A stretch of DNA of 8,255 nt from Bacillota bacterium (lineage in GTDB: Bacteria; Bacillota; Bacilli; Tumebacillales; Effusibacillaceae). The position numbers and the translations under genes were made by a program. A model generated the notes under the pieces. The model was not told the origin of the DNA and made no database searches. It saw only the letters and a list, made by a program, of their open reading frames with translations. Positions 1 to 6,144 of this stretch are shown in pieces; the first letter of the stretch is position 1; each line of letters starts with the position of its first letter. The stretch lies in assembly GCA_020059765.1 (NCBI GenBank), contig JAGVBM010000108.1:1-8255 (forward strand), written 5' to 3'.

Positions 1-88
1 AAGGAATCATAAAAAAGCAACTCCAACAATGGTTTGCGGGATTACCCAGCTATATCAAGGTGTACCTGTCTATTTCGCCCTGCGAAAG

Positions 89-116
89 TTGAGTTATAAT
101 AGCTGTAATATATAAG
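89..116 (+). promoter_or_regulatory. Putative promoter of the thioesterase-fxsA pair
   Basis: The best sigma-A-like pair is TTGAGT at 89-94 and TATAAG at 111-116 with a 16-base spacer, which would start transcription near 123 and give a very short leader. A perfect TATAAT also lies at 95-100, but the bases 16-18 upstream of it do not resemble TTGACA. A small inverted repeat (TTTCGC, CCT, GCGAAA, 73-87) sits just upstream. The call rests on motif resemblance only. Positions 1-88 show no recognisable gene; a stop codon at 10-12 in frame 1 could be the end of an upstream gene but nothing confirms this. Confidence 0.4.
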
Positions 117-139
117 CGCCAGACAAAGGGGAGAGCCGA

Positions 140-568
140 TTGGAGAAGAGTCGACTGGAAACGGAAACGCAACTGCGCGTTCGCTATTCGGAAACGGATG
201 CCATGCAAGTGGTTTATCACGGCAATTATCTGAACTGGTTTGAAATTGGCCGCACGGAGATGATGCGGCAAGCGGGAATTCCGTACCGGGAAACGGAAAG
301 AAAAGGGATTCTCCTGCCGGTGATTGAAGCTCGGGCGTTTTATCATGCACCTGCAAGGTACGATGATTTGATCATGGTTCGCACCAGTTTGGTTGAAGCG
401 CGTGTCAAGGTGAAATTTGAATATCAAATCCTGCGGGAGGCAGACCGCCAGCTGTTGGTGGACGGATACACCGTACACGCATGGGTGAATCAGGATATGA
501 AGCCGGTTCTGCTGCGGAAAGTACTGCCTGATATGGATCAAAAGATTATGGAATGGTTCAGGGGGTGA
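140..568 (+). CDS. Acyl-CoA thioesterase, 4HBT/YbgC hotdog-fold family
   Basis: 142-residue cytoplasmic protein predicted to hydrolyse an acyl-CoA thioester; the natural substrate cannot be told from sequence. The N-terminal half carries the family signature: the RVRYSETDAMQVVYHGNYL stretch (residues 13-31) holds the catalytic-type Asp at 20 and His at 27, followed by helix residues FEIGRTEMM (34-42). The length is typical of single-hotdog 4HBT proteins, which usually work as tetramers. The start is a TTG at 140, chosen because AAGGGGAG lies 6 bases upstream (126-133) and the protein aligns from its first residues with the family; there is no good ATG. The stop overlaps the beginning of the fxsA reading frame region, so the two genes are probably co-transcribed and translationally coupled. 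The family is clear; the physiological role is not. Confidence 0.88.
   Translation: MEKSRLETETQLRVRYSETDAMQVVYHGNYLNWFEIGRTEMMRQAGIPYRETERKGILLPVIEARAFYHAPARYDDLIMVRTSLVEARVKVKFEYQILREADRQLLVDGYTVHAWVNQDMKPVLLRKVLPDMDQKIMEWFRG
560..568 (+). promoter_or_regulatory. fxsA ribosome binding site embedded in the thioesterase stop
   Basis: AGGGGGTGA at 560-568 is a near-perfect Shine-Dalgarno sequence, 5 bases before TTG at 574. Its last three bases are the TGA stop of the thioesterase gene. This decides the fxsA start in favour of TTG 574 over the upstream in-frame ATG 553 or GTG 565, neither of which has a suitable site before it. Confidence 0.65.
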
Positions 569-573
569 ATCGG

Positions 574-966
574 TTGTTCCGCTTATTGCTGCTCTTGTTT
601 ATTGTCGTTCCGATTGTTGAAATCTACGTCTTGATTCAGGTGGGAAAAGTCATCGGCGGTTGGACAACCATCCTGCTCATTCTTCTGACGAGCGCTCTGG
701 GCGCTTATCTGGCCAAAACGCAAGGCCGCATCACCTGGCAGCGGATGCAGATGGAATTGTCGATGGGCAGGCCGCCGGGCGATTCTTTGCTCGATGGCAT
801 CAGTGTGCTGATCGGCGGGATGCTGCTTTTAACCCCGGGGTTTGTTACCGACGCGATGGGGTTGCTGCTGCTCCTCCCGATAACACGGGAGCCGATCAAG
901 AGGGTGCTGCGCAGATGGTTGGAACGGCAATTGCAAAAAGGAAATTGGATCTATTACAGGAAATAG
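574..966 (+). CDS. fxsA: FxsA family membrane protein
   Basis: 130-residue integral membrane protein of the FxsA family. The E. coli member is named because its overproduction relieves F-plasmid exclusion of phage T7; its normal cellular role is unknown. Visible features are a hydrophobic N-terminal helix with an internal Glu (residues 3-23, VEIYVLIQVG), a second hydrophobic segment (about 28-47), the hallmark LLLTPGFVTDAMGLLLLLP block (about 84-102), and a basic cytoplasmic tail (105-130). I place the start at TTG 574, because the strong ribosome binding site at 560-568 is correctly spaced and the product then begins MFRLLLLLFIVVP, like other family members; starting at ATG 553 would add seven residues. 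It follows the thioesterase gene without a gap. In Bacillus this gene sits near pyk and citZ, so the pair probably marks a conserved chromosomal neighbourhood (established knowledge plus inference). Confidence 0.88.
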   Translation: MFRLLLLLFIVVPIVEIYVLIQVGKVIGGWTTILLILLTSALGAYLAKTQGRITWQRMQMELSMGRPPGDSLLDGISVLIGGMLLLTPGFVTDAMGLLLLLPITREPIKRVLRRWLERQLQKGNWIYYRK

Positions 967-991
967 TGAGAGAAGTCGGCGTCCGCAAATT

Positions 992-1003
992 TTTTTGCAA
1001 AAA
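992..1003. repeat. TTTTTGCAAAAA palindrome upstream of cpaB
   Basis: A 12-base perfect palindrome in the fxsA-cpaB gap, 28 bases before the TATAAT box. Its 10-base core TTTTGCAAAA recurs in the only other sizeable gap of the window (7312-7321), upstream of the exported-protein gene. It could be a binding site of a common regulator; the A/T-rich composition makes chance a serious alternative. Confidence 0.3.
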
Positions 1004-1030
1004 GGTCTAGGAAAATTCACAATCATCTAC

Positions 1031-1058
1031 TATAATAATGAATTATACAGCTAGTATA
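1031..1058 (+). promoter_or_regulatory. Putative tad operon promoter with overlapping inverted repeats
   Basis: A perfect TATAAT lies at 1031-1036 in an AT-rich gap, about 50 bases before cpaB. The -35 position at 17 bases (TAGGAA, 1008-1013) is a poor match, so the promoter would be weak or activator-dependent. Two overlapping dyads lie on or just after the -10: TATAAT (1031-1036) with ATTATA (1042-1047), and TATAC (1044-1048) with GTATA (1054-1058), each with a 5-base spacer. They could be an operator, but AT-rich DNA makes such dyads by chance. No convincing terminator separates fxsA from this point, so read-through from fxsA is also possible. Confidence 0.4.
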
Positions 1059-1084
1059 GAGTATTATTTTTTCGAGGTGATGCG

Positions 1085-1702
1085 ATGAACGAAGCAAAGC
1101 GAAATTTTCTTCTGATGTTTGCCTTGTCGATTGTATTTGCCGGGCTGGCCGGGTTTCTGTTGCTGCAAAAACTGCGGAGCATCGATCGGCAATATGGAGA
1201 ACGGGTGCAGGTGGTCGTTGCGAAGCAGGCAATTCCTCCGAAAACACCGATTACCCCCGACATGCTGGAAACCATTGAAGTCCCCGGACAATTCGCAGTT
1301 CCTTCCGCCGTCGGAACACCCGCAGAAGCAGCAGGGCAGATCTCGTTAATTCCGATTCAGAAAGGTGATTTCATGACAAAAACGATGCTGAAAAAAATCC
1401 CGGCAACGGGAGATTCTCTCCGATTGGTCAATTTGACCCAGTCGGAACGGGTACTATTTGACGAACCTCTTGACGCCACTGATCATGTCGATATTGTGGT
1501 CTCCTTGCAAGAAGAGGAGAAACCGGTAACCAAACTATTGCTGGAGAATGTGCCGATTGGTCGCGTCTTGTCAGACAAAGAACGACAACGGGCCATCGGT
1601 GTCGAACTTTCCATGGAAGACGCGCAAAAATTAATCTTTATGCAAAATTTCTCTCACCAGATTCGAGTCTTAAAGCATCCTGTTGTCGGCCTTCTTCGAT
1701 AG
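1085..1702 (+). CDS. cpaB: Flp pilus assembly protein CpaB (RcpC), SAF domain
   Basis: 205-residue membrane-anchored envelope protein of the CpaB/RcpC family, part of the Tad pilus machine. One N-terminal transmembrane helix (about 8-27, LLMFALSIVFAGLAGFLLL) is followed by a SAF domain (about 41-103: VQVVVAKQAIPPKTPITPDM, then GQISLIPIQKGDFMTKTML). A C-terminal RcpC-type domain (about 112-205) contains DATDHVDIVVS, LLLENVPIGRV and the VELSMEDAQKL block. ATG 1085 has GAGGTGAT (1074-1081) just upstream. In diderms CpaB works with the secretin; here no secretin gene is present, so a role in guiding the fibre through the thick wall is inference. It is the first gene of the operon, and the next gene begins 10 bases after its stop, whose TAG is part of that gene's AGGAGG site. 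Confidence 0.85.
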   Translation: MNEAKRNFLLMFALSIVFAGLAGFLLLQKLRSIDRQYGERVQVVVAKQAIPPKTPITPDMLETIEVPGQFAVPSAVGTPAEAAGQISLIPIQKGDFMTKTMLKKIPATGDSLRLVNLTQSERVLFDEPLDATDHVDIVVSLQEEEKPVTKLLLENVPIGRVLSDKERQRAIGVELSMEDAQKLIFMQNFSHQIRVLKHPVVGLLR

Positions 1703-1706
1703 GAGG
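1701..1706 (+). promoter_or_regulatory. Ribosome binding site setting the cpaE-like start
   Basis: AGGAGG at 1701-1706 overlaps the cpaB stop codon (TAG, 1700-1702) and is 6 bases before ATG 1713. It favours ATG 1713 over an in-frame TTG at 1683 that would add ten residues inside cpaB. Confidence 0.75.
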
Positions 1707-1712
1707 GATTCA

Positions 1713-2684
1713 ATGGCGCGAATTCAAATTTCGTTTCTGCATCGTTCTTCCAATGATCCTCCTGCTGAGGGGACGGCTCCTCGCTCCGCAGATCATTCTT
1801 CGCCTGATCCATCATTTCAACTTCCGCCCGCAATTCCGCCCAAACGCAGTGTATTGATAGGAAAACCTTCCCAACAGTTATTTCGCCAGATTCCCAAACG
1901 CAACCAGCTGCCGCCGCTGCAATTTTTCTTCAGTGCAAAAGGGGGCAGCGGAACGAGTCTGATCGCTTCCACCTTTGCAGGCATGGTCCGCCGCATGTTT
2001 CATGCCCGGGTGCTGCTGGTCGACATGGATGTGCCGGCAGGAGGAATCGAATCATTCACAGGAATTGCGTCTGCACGCTCGATTCTGCATCTGCAGCCGG
2101 TATTGAATGAAATGACGGAAACACATTTGCGCAGTGTGGTGCAGCAGGATCCGGTTACGGGCATCGATATATTGACCGGTTCCGGCGATTCTGTGTCAGC
2201 CGAATCTTTATCGGCTGCCGATATCCGTTTGTTTTTGAGAGAAGCAGGCAAGCATTATGATCTGTTGGTGATTGACGGCGGCAGTCGGATTACCCCGCAC
2301 ACGATTCCGCTGCTGCAAGAAGCCAATCAGGCACATTACATCCTCACACCGGAAACTCCTTCCTTGCGAAAACTCCAGCAAATGCTTGTTCATTGTCAAA
2401 ACACAGGCGTCTCTTTGGACAAAATCGGTTTGATCCTCAACCGGGCCGGTCACATCAACGAGATCCAGCCGAAGGATGTCGAACGATTCCAACCGCTGCG
2501 GTTGGCAGGAGTCGTCAGGTCCGATTATGCAGCCGTCCAGCCGAACATCAATTTGGGAATGCCGATCATCAACAGGCTGCGGGACAGAAAACCGCCCAAA
2601 TTCCTTATGGATATGATGCGGCTCACGCAGGACTGGGGTAGGCAGGTGGAATCGTTTGCTGGATCAGTTGGCAAGCCATTATAA
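1713..2684 (+). CDS. CpaE/TadZ-like P-loop (MinD/ParA-type) pilus protein, variant
   Basis: 323-residue cytoplasmic protein of the MinD/ParA superfamily in the cpaE/tadZ position of the operon. In Tad systems these proteins localise the pilus machine to a site in the cell. The C-terminal domain (about 68-310) shows a deviant Walker A, KGGSGTS at 76-82, which keeps the signature Lys 76 but has Thr 81 where MinD/ParA has the second lysine. It continues with VLLVDMD (100-106) and a Walker B-like LLVIDG (184-189), then LILNRAG (240-246) in the late nucleotide-binding region. Residues 1-67 are Pro/Ser-rich and look disordered; there is no room for the roughly 120-150-residue receiver-like domain usual at the N-terminus of TadZ/CpaE. 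Whether it hydrolyses ATP is uncertain. Its 3' end overlaps cpaF by 29 bases, indicating coupling. Family assignment is strong from motifs and context. Confidence 0.8.
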   Translation: MARIQISFLHRSSNDPPAEGTAPRSADHSSPDPSFQLPPAIPPKRSVLIGKPSQQLFRQIPKRNQLPPLQFFFSAKGGSGTSLIASTFAGMVRRMFHARVLLVDMDVPAGGIESFTGIASARSILHLQPVLNEMTETHLRSVVQQDPVTGIDILTGSGDSVSAESLSAADIRLFLREAGKHYDLLVIDGGSRITPHTIPLLQEANQAHYILTPETPSLRKLQQMLVHCQNTGVSLDKIGLILNRAGHINEIQPKDVERFQPLRLAGVVRSDYAAVQPNINLGMPIINRLRDRKPPKFLMDMMRLTQDWGRQVESFAGSVGKPL

Positions 2685-3912
2685 AAAACGTCTGCTGCAG
2701 ACAGTCGAGTTTGCAGGGATGCCATCTTTGGGGCGGGATGAGATCCGCTCGACCATAAGGGATTTCATTGAACAGTTCATTCAGGAAGAAAAAGTCATTC
2801 TGCCGAGGGCGGATCAGGAACAATTAATCAATCGGATTCTCGATGATTCGGTAGGATTGGGCCCGCTGGAGCTGTTTTTGCACGATGACGAAATCAGCGA
2901 AATCATGGTCAACGGACCCAACGAGATCTATATCGAACGAAACGGATTGCTGCAGAAAACCGAGGCTAGGTTTCGGGACGAGGCCCATGTGCGTCATATC
3001 ATTGACCGAATCGTGGCTCCCGTCGGACGCAGGGTTGATGAGAGTTCGCCGATGGCAGACGCGAGACTGATCGATGGCAGCCGTGTGCATGTTGTGCTTC
3101 CGCCCATCAGTCTCAATGGGCCGATCCTCACGATCCGCAAATTCAGAAAACAACCGCTGACTATGGAGGATCTGTTGGAAAAGGACTCATTGGACGACAG
3201 AATGGCCGAATTCTTAAAACTTGCTGTCAGGGGGAAATTGAACATTCTTATCTCCGGCGGAACCGGAAGCGGCAAAACCACCCTGTTAAATGTGCTGTCC
3301 TCTTTTATTCCGGATAGGGAGCGGATTGTAACGATTGAAGATTCGGCAGAACTGCAACTTCAGGGAAAGCATGTGATCGGTTTGGAAACCAGGTCATTAA
3401 ATGTGGAAGGGCGAGGCGAAATCTCAATTCGGGAATTGCTCCGCAACTCTTTGCGCATGCGTCCCGACCGCATCATTGTCGGAGAAGTCCGCGGCGGGGA
3501 GGCATTTGACATGCTGCAGGCGATGAATACGGGTCATAAAGGCTCTTTGACGACAATCCACGCCAATTCCTCATCTGATGCCCTGCTTCGTCTTGAATCA
3601 ATGGTGCTTTTTGCGGGTGTCAATTTGCCGATTGCAGCCATTCGTCAATATGTGAGAAGCAGCCTTGACCTGATCATTCAGACCGAAAGGCTGTTTGACG
3701 GAAAGCGGCGGGTCGTTTCCGTCTCGGAAGTGCGGAAAGCGGGTGATGGTATTGTCGTGCAAGAGATTTTCAGCTGGCAGCAGCAGGCAGTGAAAGAAGA
3801 AGGGGAACTCTGCGGTGAATTCCGCATTTCCCGGCAGCCTCCCGCTTGTCTGGGGCAAATCATGCAGCACGGAGAAGTACCTGAAAGACTCTGGGAGGGA
3901 CAGAAATGTTAG
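2656..3912 (+). CDS. cpaF: Tad pilus assembly ATPase CpaF (TadA)
   Basis: 418-residue cytoplasmic hexameric ATPase of the type II/IV secretion (VirB11/PilB-like) family; it powers Flp pilus assembly. An N-terminal helical region (1-66) leads into the typical GLGPLELFL (67-75) and ISEIMVNGPNEIYIERNG (80-97) elements. The ATPase core has Walker A GGTGSGKTT at 201-209 (Lys 207), an Asp-box region VTIEDSAEL (225-233), Walker B RPDRIIVGEVRG (269-280, Glu 277) and the His-box TGHKGSLTTIHANS (292-305). All catalytic elements are intact and the length is normal for CpaF. The start is TTG 2656 because AGGTGGA (2644-2650) is 5 bases upstream and the next in-frame start would remove the N-terminal helix. 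It overlaps the preceding gene by 29 bases and tadB by 7. It is the only motor ATPase in the window, so assembly and any retraction would depend on it. Confidence 0.95.
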   Translation: MLDQLASHYKKRLLQTVEFAGMPSLGRDEIRSTIRDFIEQFIQEEKVILPRADQEQLINRILDDSVGLGPLELFLHDDEISEIMVNGPNEIYIERNGLLQKTEARFRDEAHVRHIIDRIVAPVGRRVDESSPMADARLIDGSRVHVVLPPISLNGPILTIRKFRKQPLTMEDLLEKDSLDDRMAEFLKLAVRGKLNILISGGTGSGKTTLLNVLSSFIPDRERIVTIEDSAELQLQGKHVIGLETRSLNVEGRGEISIRELLRNSLRMRPDRIIVGEVRGGEAFDMLQAMNTGHKGSLTTIHANSSSDALLRLESMVLFAGVNLPIAAIRQYVRSSLDLIIQTERLFDGKRRVVSVSEVRKAGDGIVVQEIFSWQQQAVKEEGELCGEFRISRQPPACLGQIMQHGEVPERLWEGQKC

Positions 3913-4832
3913 GTGTAATATTTGCTGTTCTAGCAGTATTGACCGGTTTCTGGGGAATTGGAATGTATCGCTGGCATGGGCGCAGGAGACAGCAATTGCT
4001 TGCGTCCATTCATTCCCTGCTGGCTGTTCGATCCCCAGCGGGCAGTTGGCTGGACAGGCTGACGCAGCGAATCGACCAATCTTCCTGGGGAAGACGGACA
4101 GCAAGCAAGTTGTCCGCAAGCGGGTTGCGAATCACGCCTGCCGAATATGGGGTGTTATTGCTGGCAGCCTTTGTGGTCGCTTTCTGGGGCTTGCGATCCT
4201 GGTTTCATCCGGGATTTGCATATGAATTGGGGTTGGCCGCAGGACTTGTGGCTACTGGAAGAACGCAGATTTTTCGCAGACTGCAAAAACGGACCGGGCA
4301 GTTGCTGCAACAGCAGTTGCCGGAAATCTGCCGCTTGTTGGGGAATTCGTTGCGGGCCGGATTTACTTTGAGCCAAGGGATCGAATTTTTGTCGAGAGAA
4401 TTGCCGAATCCGGCGAAACAGGAATTTCAAACCATGCATAAGGAATTGCTGCTGGGTGTGGAGTTGGAGAATGTGCTGCGGTCGCTGCAGCAGCGAATCC
4501 GGACACGGGACATCGAATTGTTTGCAGCTTCTTTACTCATTCAGCACAAAACCGGCGGCAATTTGGCGGGATTGCTGGATGATATGGCAAGGACTTTGGA
4601 AGAGCGGCTTTTGCTGCTGCGATCTTTCCATGCGATGACAGCAGAAGGACGTTATGTTGCAGCGATTTTACCCGTTCTGCCCGCAGTATCATTGGTCATG
4701 CTCAGCAGGATGGTGGACCATTTTCTTGATCCGTTGTTCACAATTCCCGGATTCTTGTTGTTGGGGGGATTTGGAGTCGTCCAAATGGTCGCTTATGGGT
4801 TGATTCGCAACATCATTCGGATTCGGGTGTGA
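3906..4832 (+). CDS. tadB: Tad pilus platform protein TadB (T2SSF domain)
   Basis: 308-residue polytopic membrane protein, one of the paired platform subunits that couple the CpaF motor to pilin insertion. It has an N-terminal helix (about 3-20), a cytoplasmic basic linker (21-78), a hydrophobic pair (about 82-118), then a T2SSF domain (about 132-258). The domain carries the typical LPEICRLLGNSLRAGFTLSQGIEFL motif region (138-162), here given only as positions with key residues L143, L148, A151 and G152, and the HKTGGNLAGLLDDMARTLEER stretch (214-234, key residues G217, G218, N219). Two C-terminal transmembrane helices follow (about 248-268 and 278-300). ATG 3906 has GGGAGGGA (3893-3900) five bases upstream and overlaps the cpaF stop by 7 bases. 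tadC starts 1 base after its stop. Confidence 0.9.
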   Translation: MLGVIFAVLAVLTGFWGIGMYRWHGRRRQQLLASIHSLLAVRSPAGSWLDRLTQRIDQSSWGRRTASKLSASGLRITPAEYGVLLLAAFVVAFWGLRSWFHPGFAYELGLAAGLVATGRTQIFRRLQKRTGQLLQQQLPEICRLLGNSLRAGFTLSQGIEFLSRELPNPAKQEFQTMHKELLLGVELENVLRSLQQRIRTRDIELFAASLLIQHKTGGNLAGLLDDMARTLEERLLLLRSFHAMTAEGRYVAAILPVLPAVSLVMLSRMVDHFLDPLFTIPGFLLLGGFGVVQMVAYGLIRNIIRIRV

Positions 4833-4833
4833 C

Positions 4834-5886
4834 ATGGATCAGTTGTGGATTGCAGTATCGGTTGTCAGTTGGGTTTGTTTGACGGGAGCTTTCTATTTTT
4901 TTGCCCGGTACAGAATGGAGAGACAAAAACTTGCGGCCCATTTGTTCCGTTGGAGTAAGACTTCCTCCGACGGCAGGCGGGAGATTTCGTATGGCACTTT
5001 CACGGAAAGGGCAGCAGGAATCGGCAGAATAAAGCAGTCTGGGGACAGCAGCTTGCGGCAAATTGCGGCCAACAATGCATTGCGTATTGCTGCAAACTTG
5101 ACGAGAAACTCAAACTGGCCAAAACGATGGCGGTGGTTGGCGATTGGGTCAAGTCCCTTGGGCAAACGATTCTTGTTTCCTGATACGGAACCGGAATTGC
5201 GCCTGTGGATGGAGCGTGCCGGGGTAGGGGGCGTATGGAGTACAGAACAGGTAGTGAGGCTGAAACTTGTGCTGACGACAGGCGGTTTCTTGCTGGCGCT
5301 GACAGGATTTCTGATCGGAATTCCCTATTCTCCCCTCGGGTTTGTTTTGTTGCCGCTGGCCGGATTTTTTGCACCGGTCGTATGGATTCGACGAATGGCG
5401 CAGATGCGTCGCGACAGGATTTCTGCAGACATGCCCGATTTTCTCGACATGATGAGTCTGGCCTTGCAAGCGGGAGCTTCCATTGACCAGGCGCTGCTGC
5501 AAGTGCCATCCATGTTTTCCGGTCCGCTGCGGGATGAAATCCTGCGCTTGCAGCAGGAATTGGAACTGGGTGTGGAGTTTGCAGCGGCATGGCAACGGGT
5601 GTTGGAACGGAATGAATCGCCGGAACTGCAAAAACTGGCGAATTCGGTTTTGCAGGCGAAGCGGTTGGGAGTTTCAGTTGTTTCCGTAATCCGGATGCAG
5701 GCGGACGATATGCGGCGAATGCGGATGGAGCGCGGCAAAGAACGGGCCGCCAAGGCGTCGCCGAAAATCACCTTGATCACCACAGTCTTGATGGCGCCTT
5801 CCGTATTTTTGTTGATTGTCGGCTTATTGGCGCTGAACGTTTTTTACAATCCTGGAGGGTTGGGGATTGACATGTTGTTTCGGTAA
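4834..5886 (+). CDS. tadC: Tad pilus platform protein TadC (T2SSF domain)
   Basis: 350-residue membrane protein, the second platform subunit, expected to pair with TadB. It has an N-terminal helix (about 5-24), a long charged cytoplasmic linker (25-140, longer than I expect for TadC), two adjacent helices (about 143-163 and 166-186), the T2SSF domain (about 199-310) and a C-terminal helix (about 311-336). The T2SSF start is typical: MPDFLDMMSLALQAGASIDQ (200-219), with the later ELQKLANSVLQAKRLGVSV region (264-282). The start ATG 4834 follows the tadB TGA after one base and has only a weak GGGTG site, so translation is probably by coupling with tadB. The last 20 bases run up to the ribosome binding site of the pilin gene. 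Confidence 0.9.
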   Translation: MDQLWIAVSVVSWVCLTGAFYFFARYRMERQKLAAHLFRWSKTSSDGRREISYGTFTERAAGIGRIKQSGDSSLRQIAANNALRIAANLTRNSNWPKRWRWLAIGSSPLGKRFLFPDTEPELRLWMERAGVGGVWSTEQVVRLKLVLTTGGFLLALTGFLIGIPYSPLGFVLLPLAGFFAPVVWIRRMAQMRRDRISADMPDFLDMMSLALQAGASIDQALLQVPSMFSGPLRDEILRLQQELELGVEFAAAWQRVLERNESPELQKLANSVLQAKRLGVSVVSVIRMQADDMRRMRMERGKERAAKASPKITLITTVLMAPSVFLLIVGLLALNVFYNPGGLGIDMLFR

Positions 5887-5888
5887 AT

Positions 5889-5897
5889 GGGAGGAGG
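5889..5897 (+). promoter_or_regulatory. Strong ribosome binding site of the pilin gene
   Basis: GGGAGGAGG at 5889-5897, 8 bases before ATG 5906, is among the strongest sites in the window. It fits the high output expected of the major pilin and fixes the start at 5906 rather than an in-frame TTG at 5867 inside tadC. Confidence 0.7.
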
Positions 5898-5905
5898 CAG
5901 CAAAA

Positions 5906-6136
5906 ATGAAGCGTGTTGCAAAAATGGTGTCAGTTCTAAGAGTGGAAGCGTATCGCCAACTCGACAAGCTGAGACGGGATGAAAAAGGGGCGCAGGCCAT
6001 CGAATGGGTGCTGCTGGCGTTGGTCGTCATCGGGTTAATGGCGGGAATCACCGAATACTTTCAGGGGGAAGGAAATACGGAAGGATTGGCAAAAGCGCTC
6101 TTGCAGAAATTGCAAAAATGGGTGGAGGAGTTGTAA
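5906..6136 (+). CDS. flp: Flp-type class III prepilin, probable major pilus subunit
   Basis: 76-residue small protein with a class III prepilin signature. A basic/charged leader of 28 residues ends in RRDEKG (23-28), followed by AQAIEWVLLALVVIGLMAGI (29-48). Cleavage is expected after Gly 28, giving a 48-residue mature pilin with the conserved Glu at +5 (Glu 33). At +6 there is Trp 34 where Flp pilins usually have Tyr. The hydrophobic helix spans about 33-49. The remainder (50-76) is a short charged turn followed by an amphipathic helix (LAKALLQKLQKWVEEL), unlike the short Gly/Ser tails of many Flp pilins. It sits between tadC and tadE, has the strongest ribosome binding site, and is the only pilin copy. 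A minor pilin is the alternative reading. The processing peptidase is not in the window. Confidence 0.82.
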   Translation: MKRVAKMVSVLRVEAYRQLDKLRRDEKGAQAIEWVLLALVVIGLMAGITEYFQGEGNTEGLAKALLQKLQKWVEEL

Positions 6137-6144
6137 GTTCCCGG

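Noticed and set aside
73..87. TTTCGC-CCT-GCGAAA hairpin as a terminator of an upstream gene
   Set aside because: The stem is only 6 bp and the following bases (GTTGAGTT) are not a U-tract. A chance dyad or a weak operator is as likely.
1..92. C-terminal fragment of an upstream gene in frame 3 (open to TGA at 90-92) or frame 1 (TAA at 10-12)
   Set aside because: Neither translated tail resembles a family I know, and the frames are too short to separate from chance.
985..1005. GCAAA-TTTT-TTTGC hairpin after fxsA as a terminator
   Set aside because: The stem is short and A/T-rich and is followed by A residues, not T residues, on the coding strand.
660..1010. Plus-strand open frame overlapping fxsA in another frame
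   Set aside because: The FxsA motifs are in the other frame; this product is rich in Ala, Arg, Asp and His as expected for a shadow frame.
1007..1045. Sigma-H-type promoter (AGGAAAA at 1009-1015, GAAT at 1040-1043)
   Set aside because: Both elements resemble the consensus but they are about 21 bases apart, well beyond the usual 11-14 base spacing.
5000..5590. Long open frame on the minus strand across tadC (196 codons)
   Set aside because: It lies opposite a clear T2SSF gene, its product shows no recognisable domain, and it has no ribosome binding site of note. The same holds for minus-strand frames at 3598-4119, 6061-6711 and 50-541.
5914..6127. TTGCAAAAATGG-type string twice within the pilin gene
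   Set aside because: The repeats fall in coding sequence (codons for Gln/Lys-rich helices) and are too short to argue for a duplication or element.
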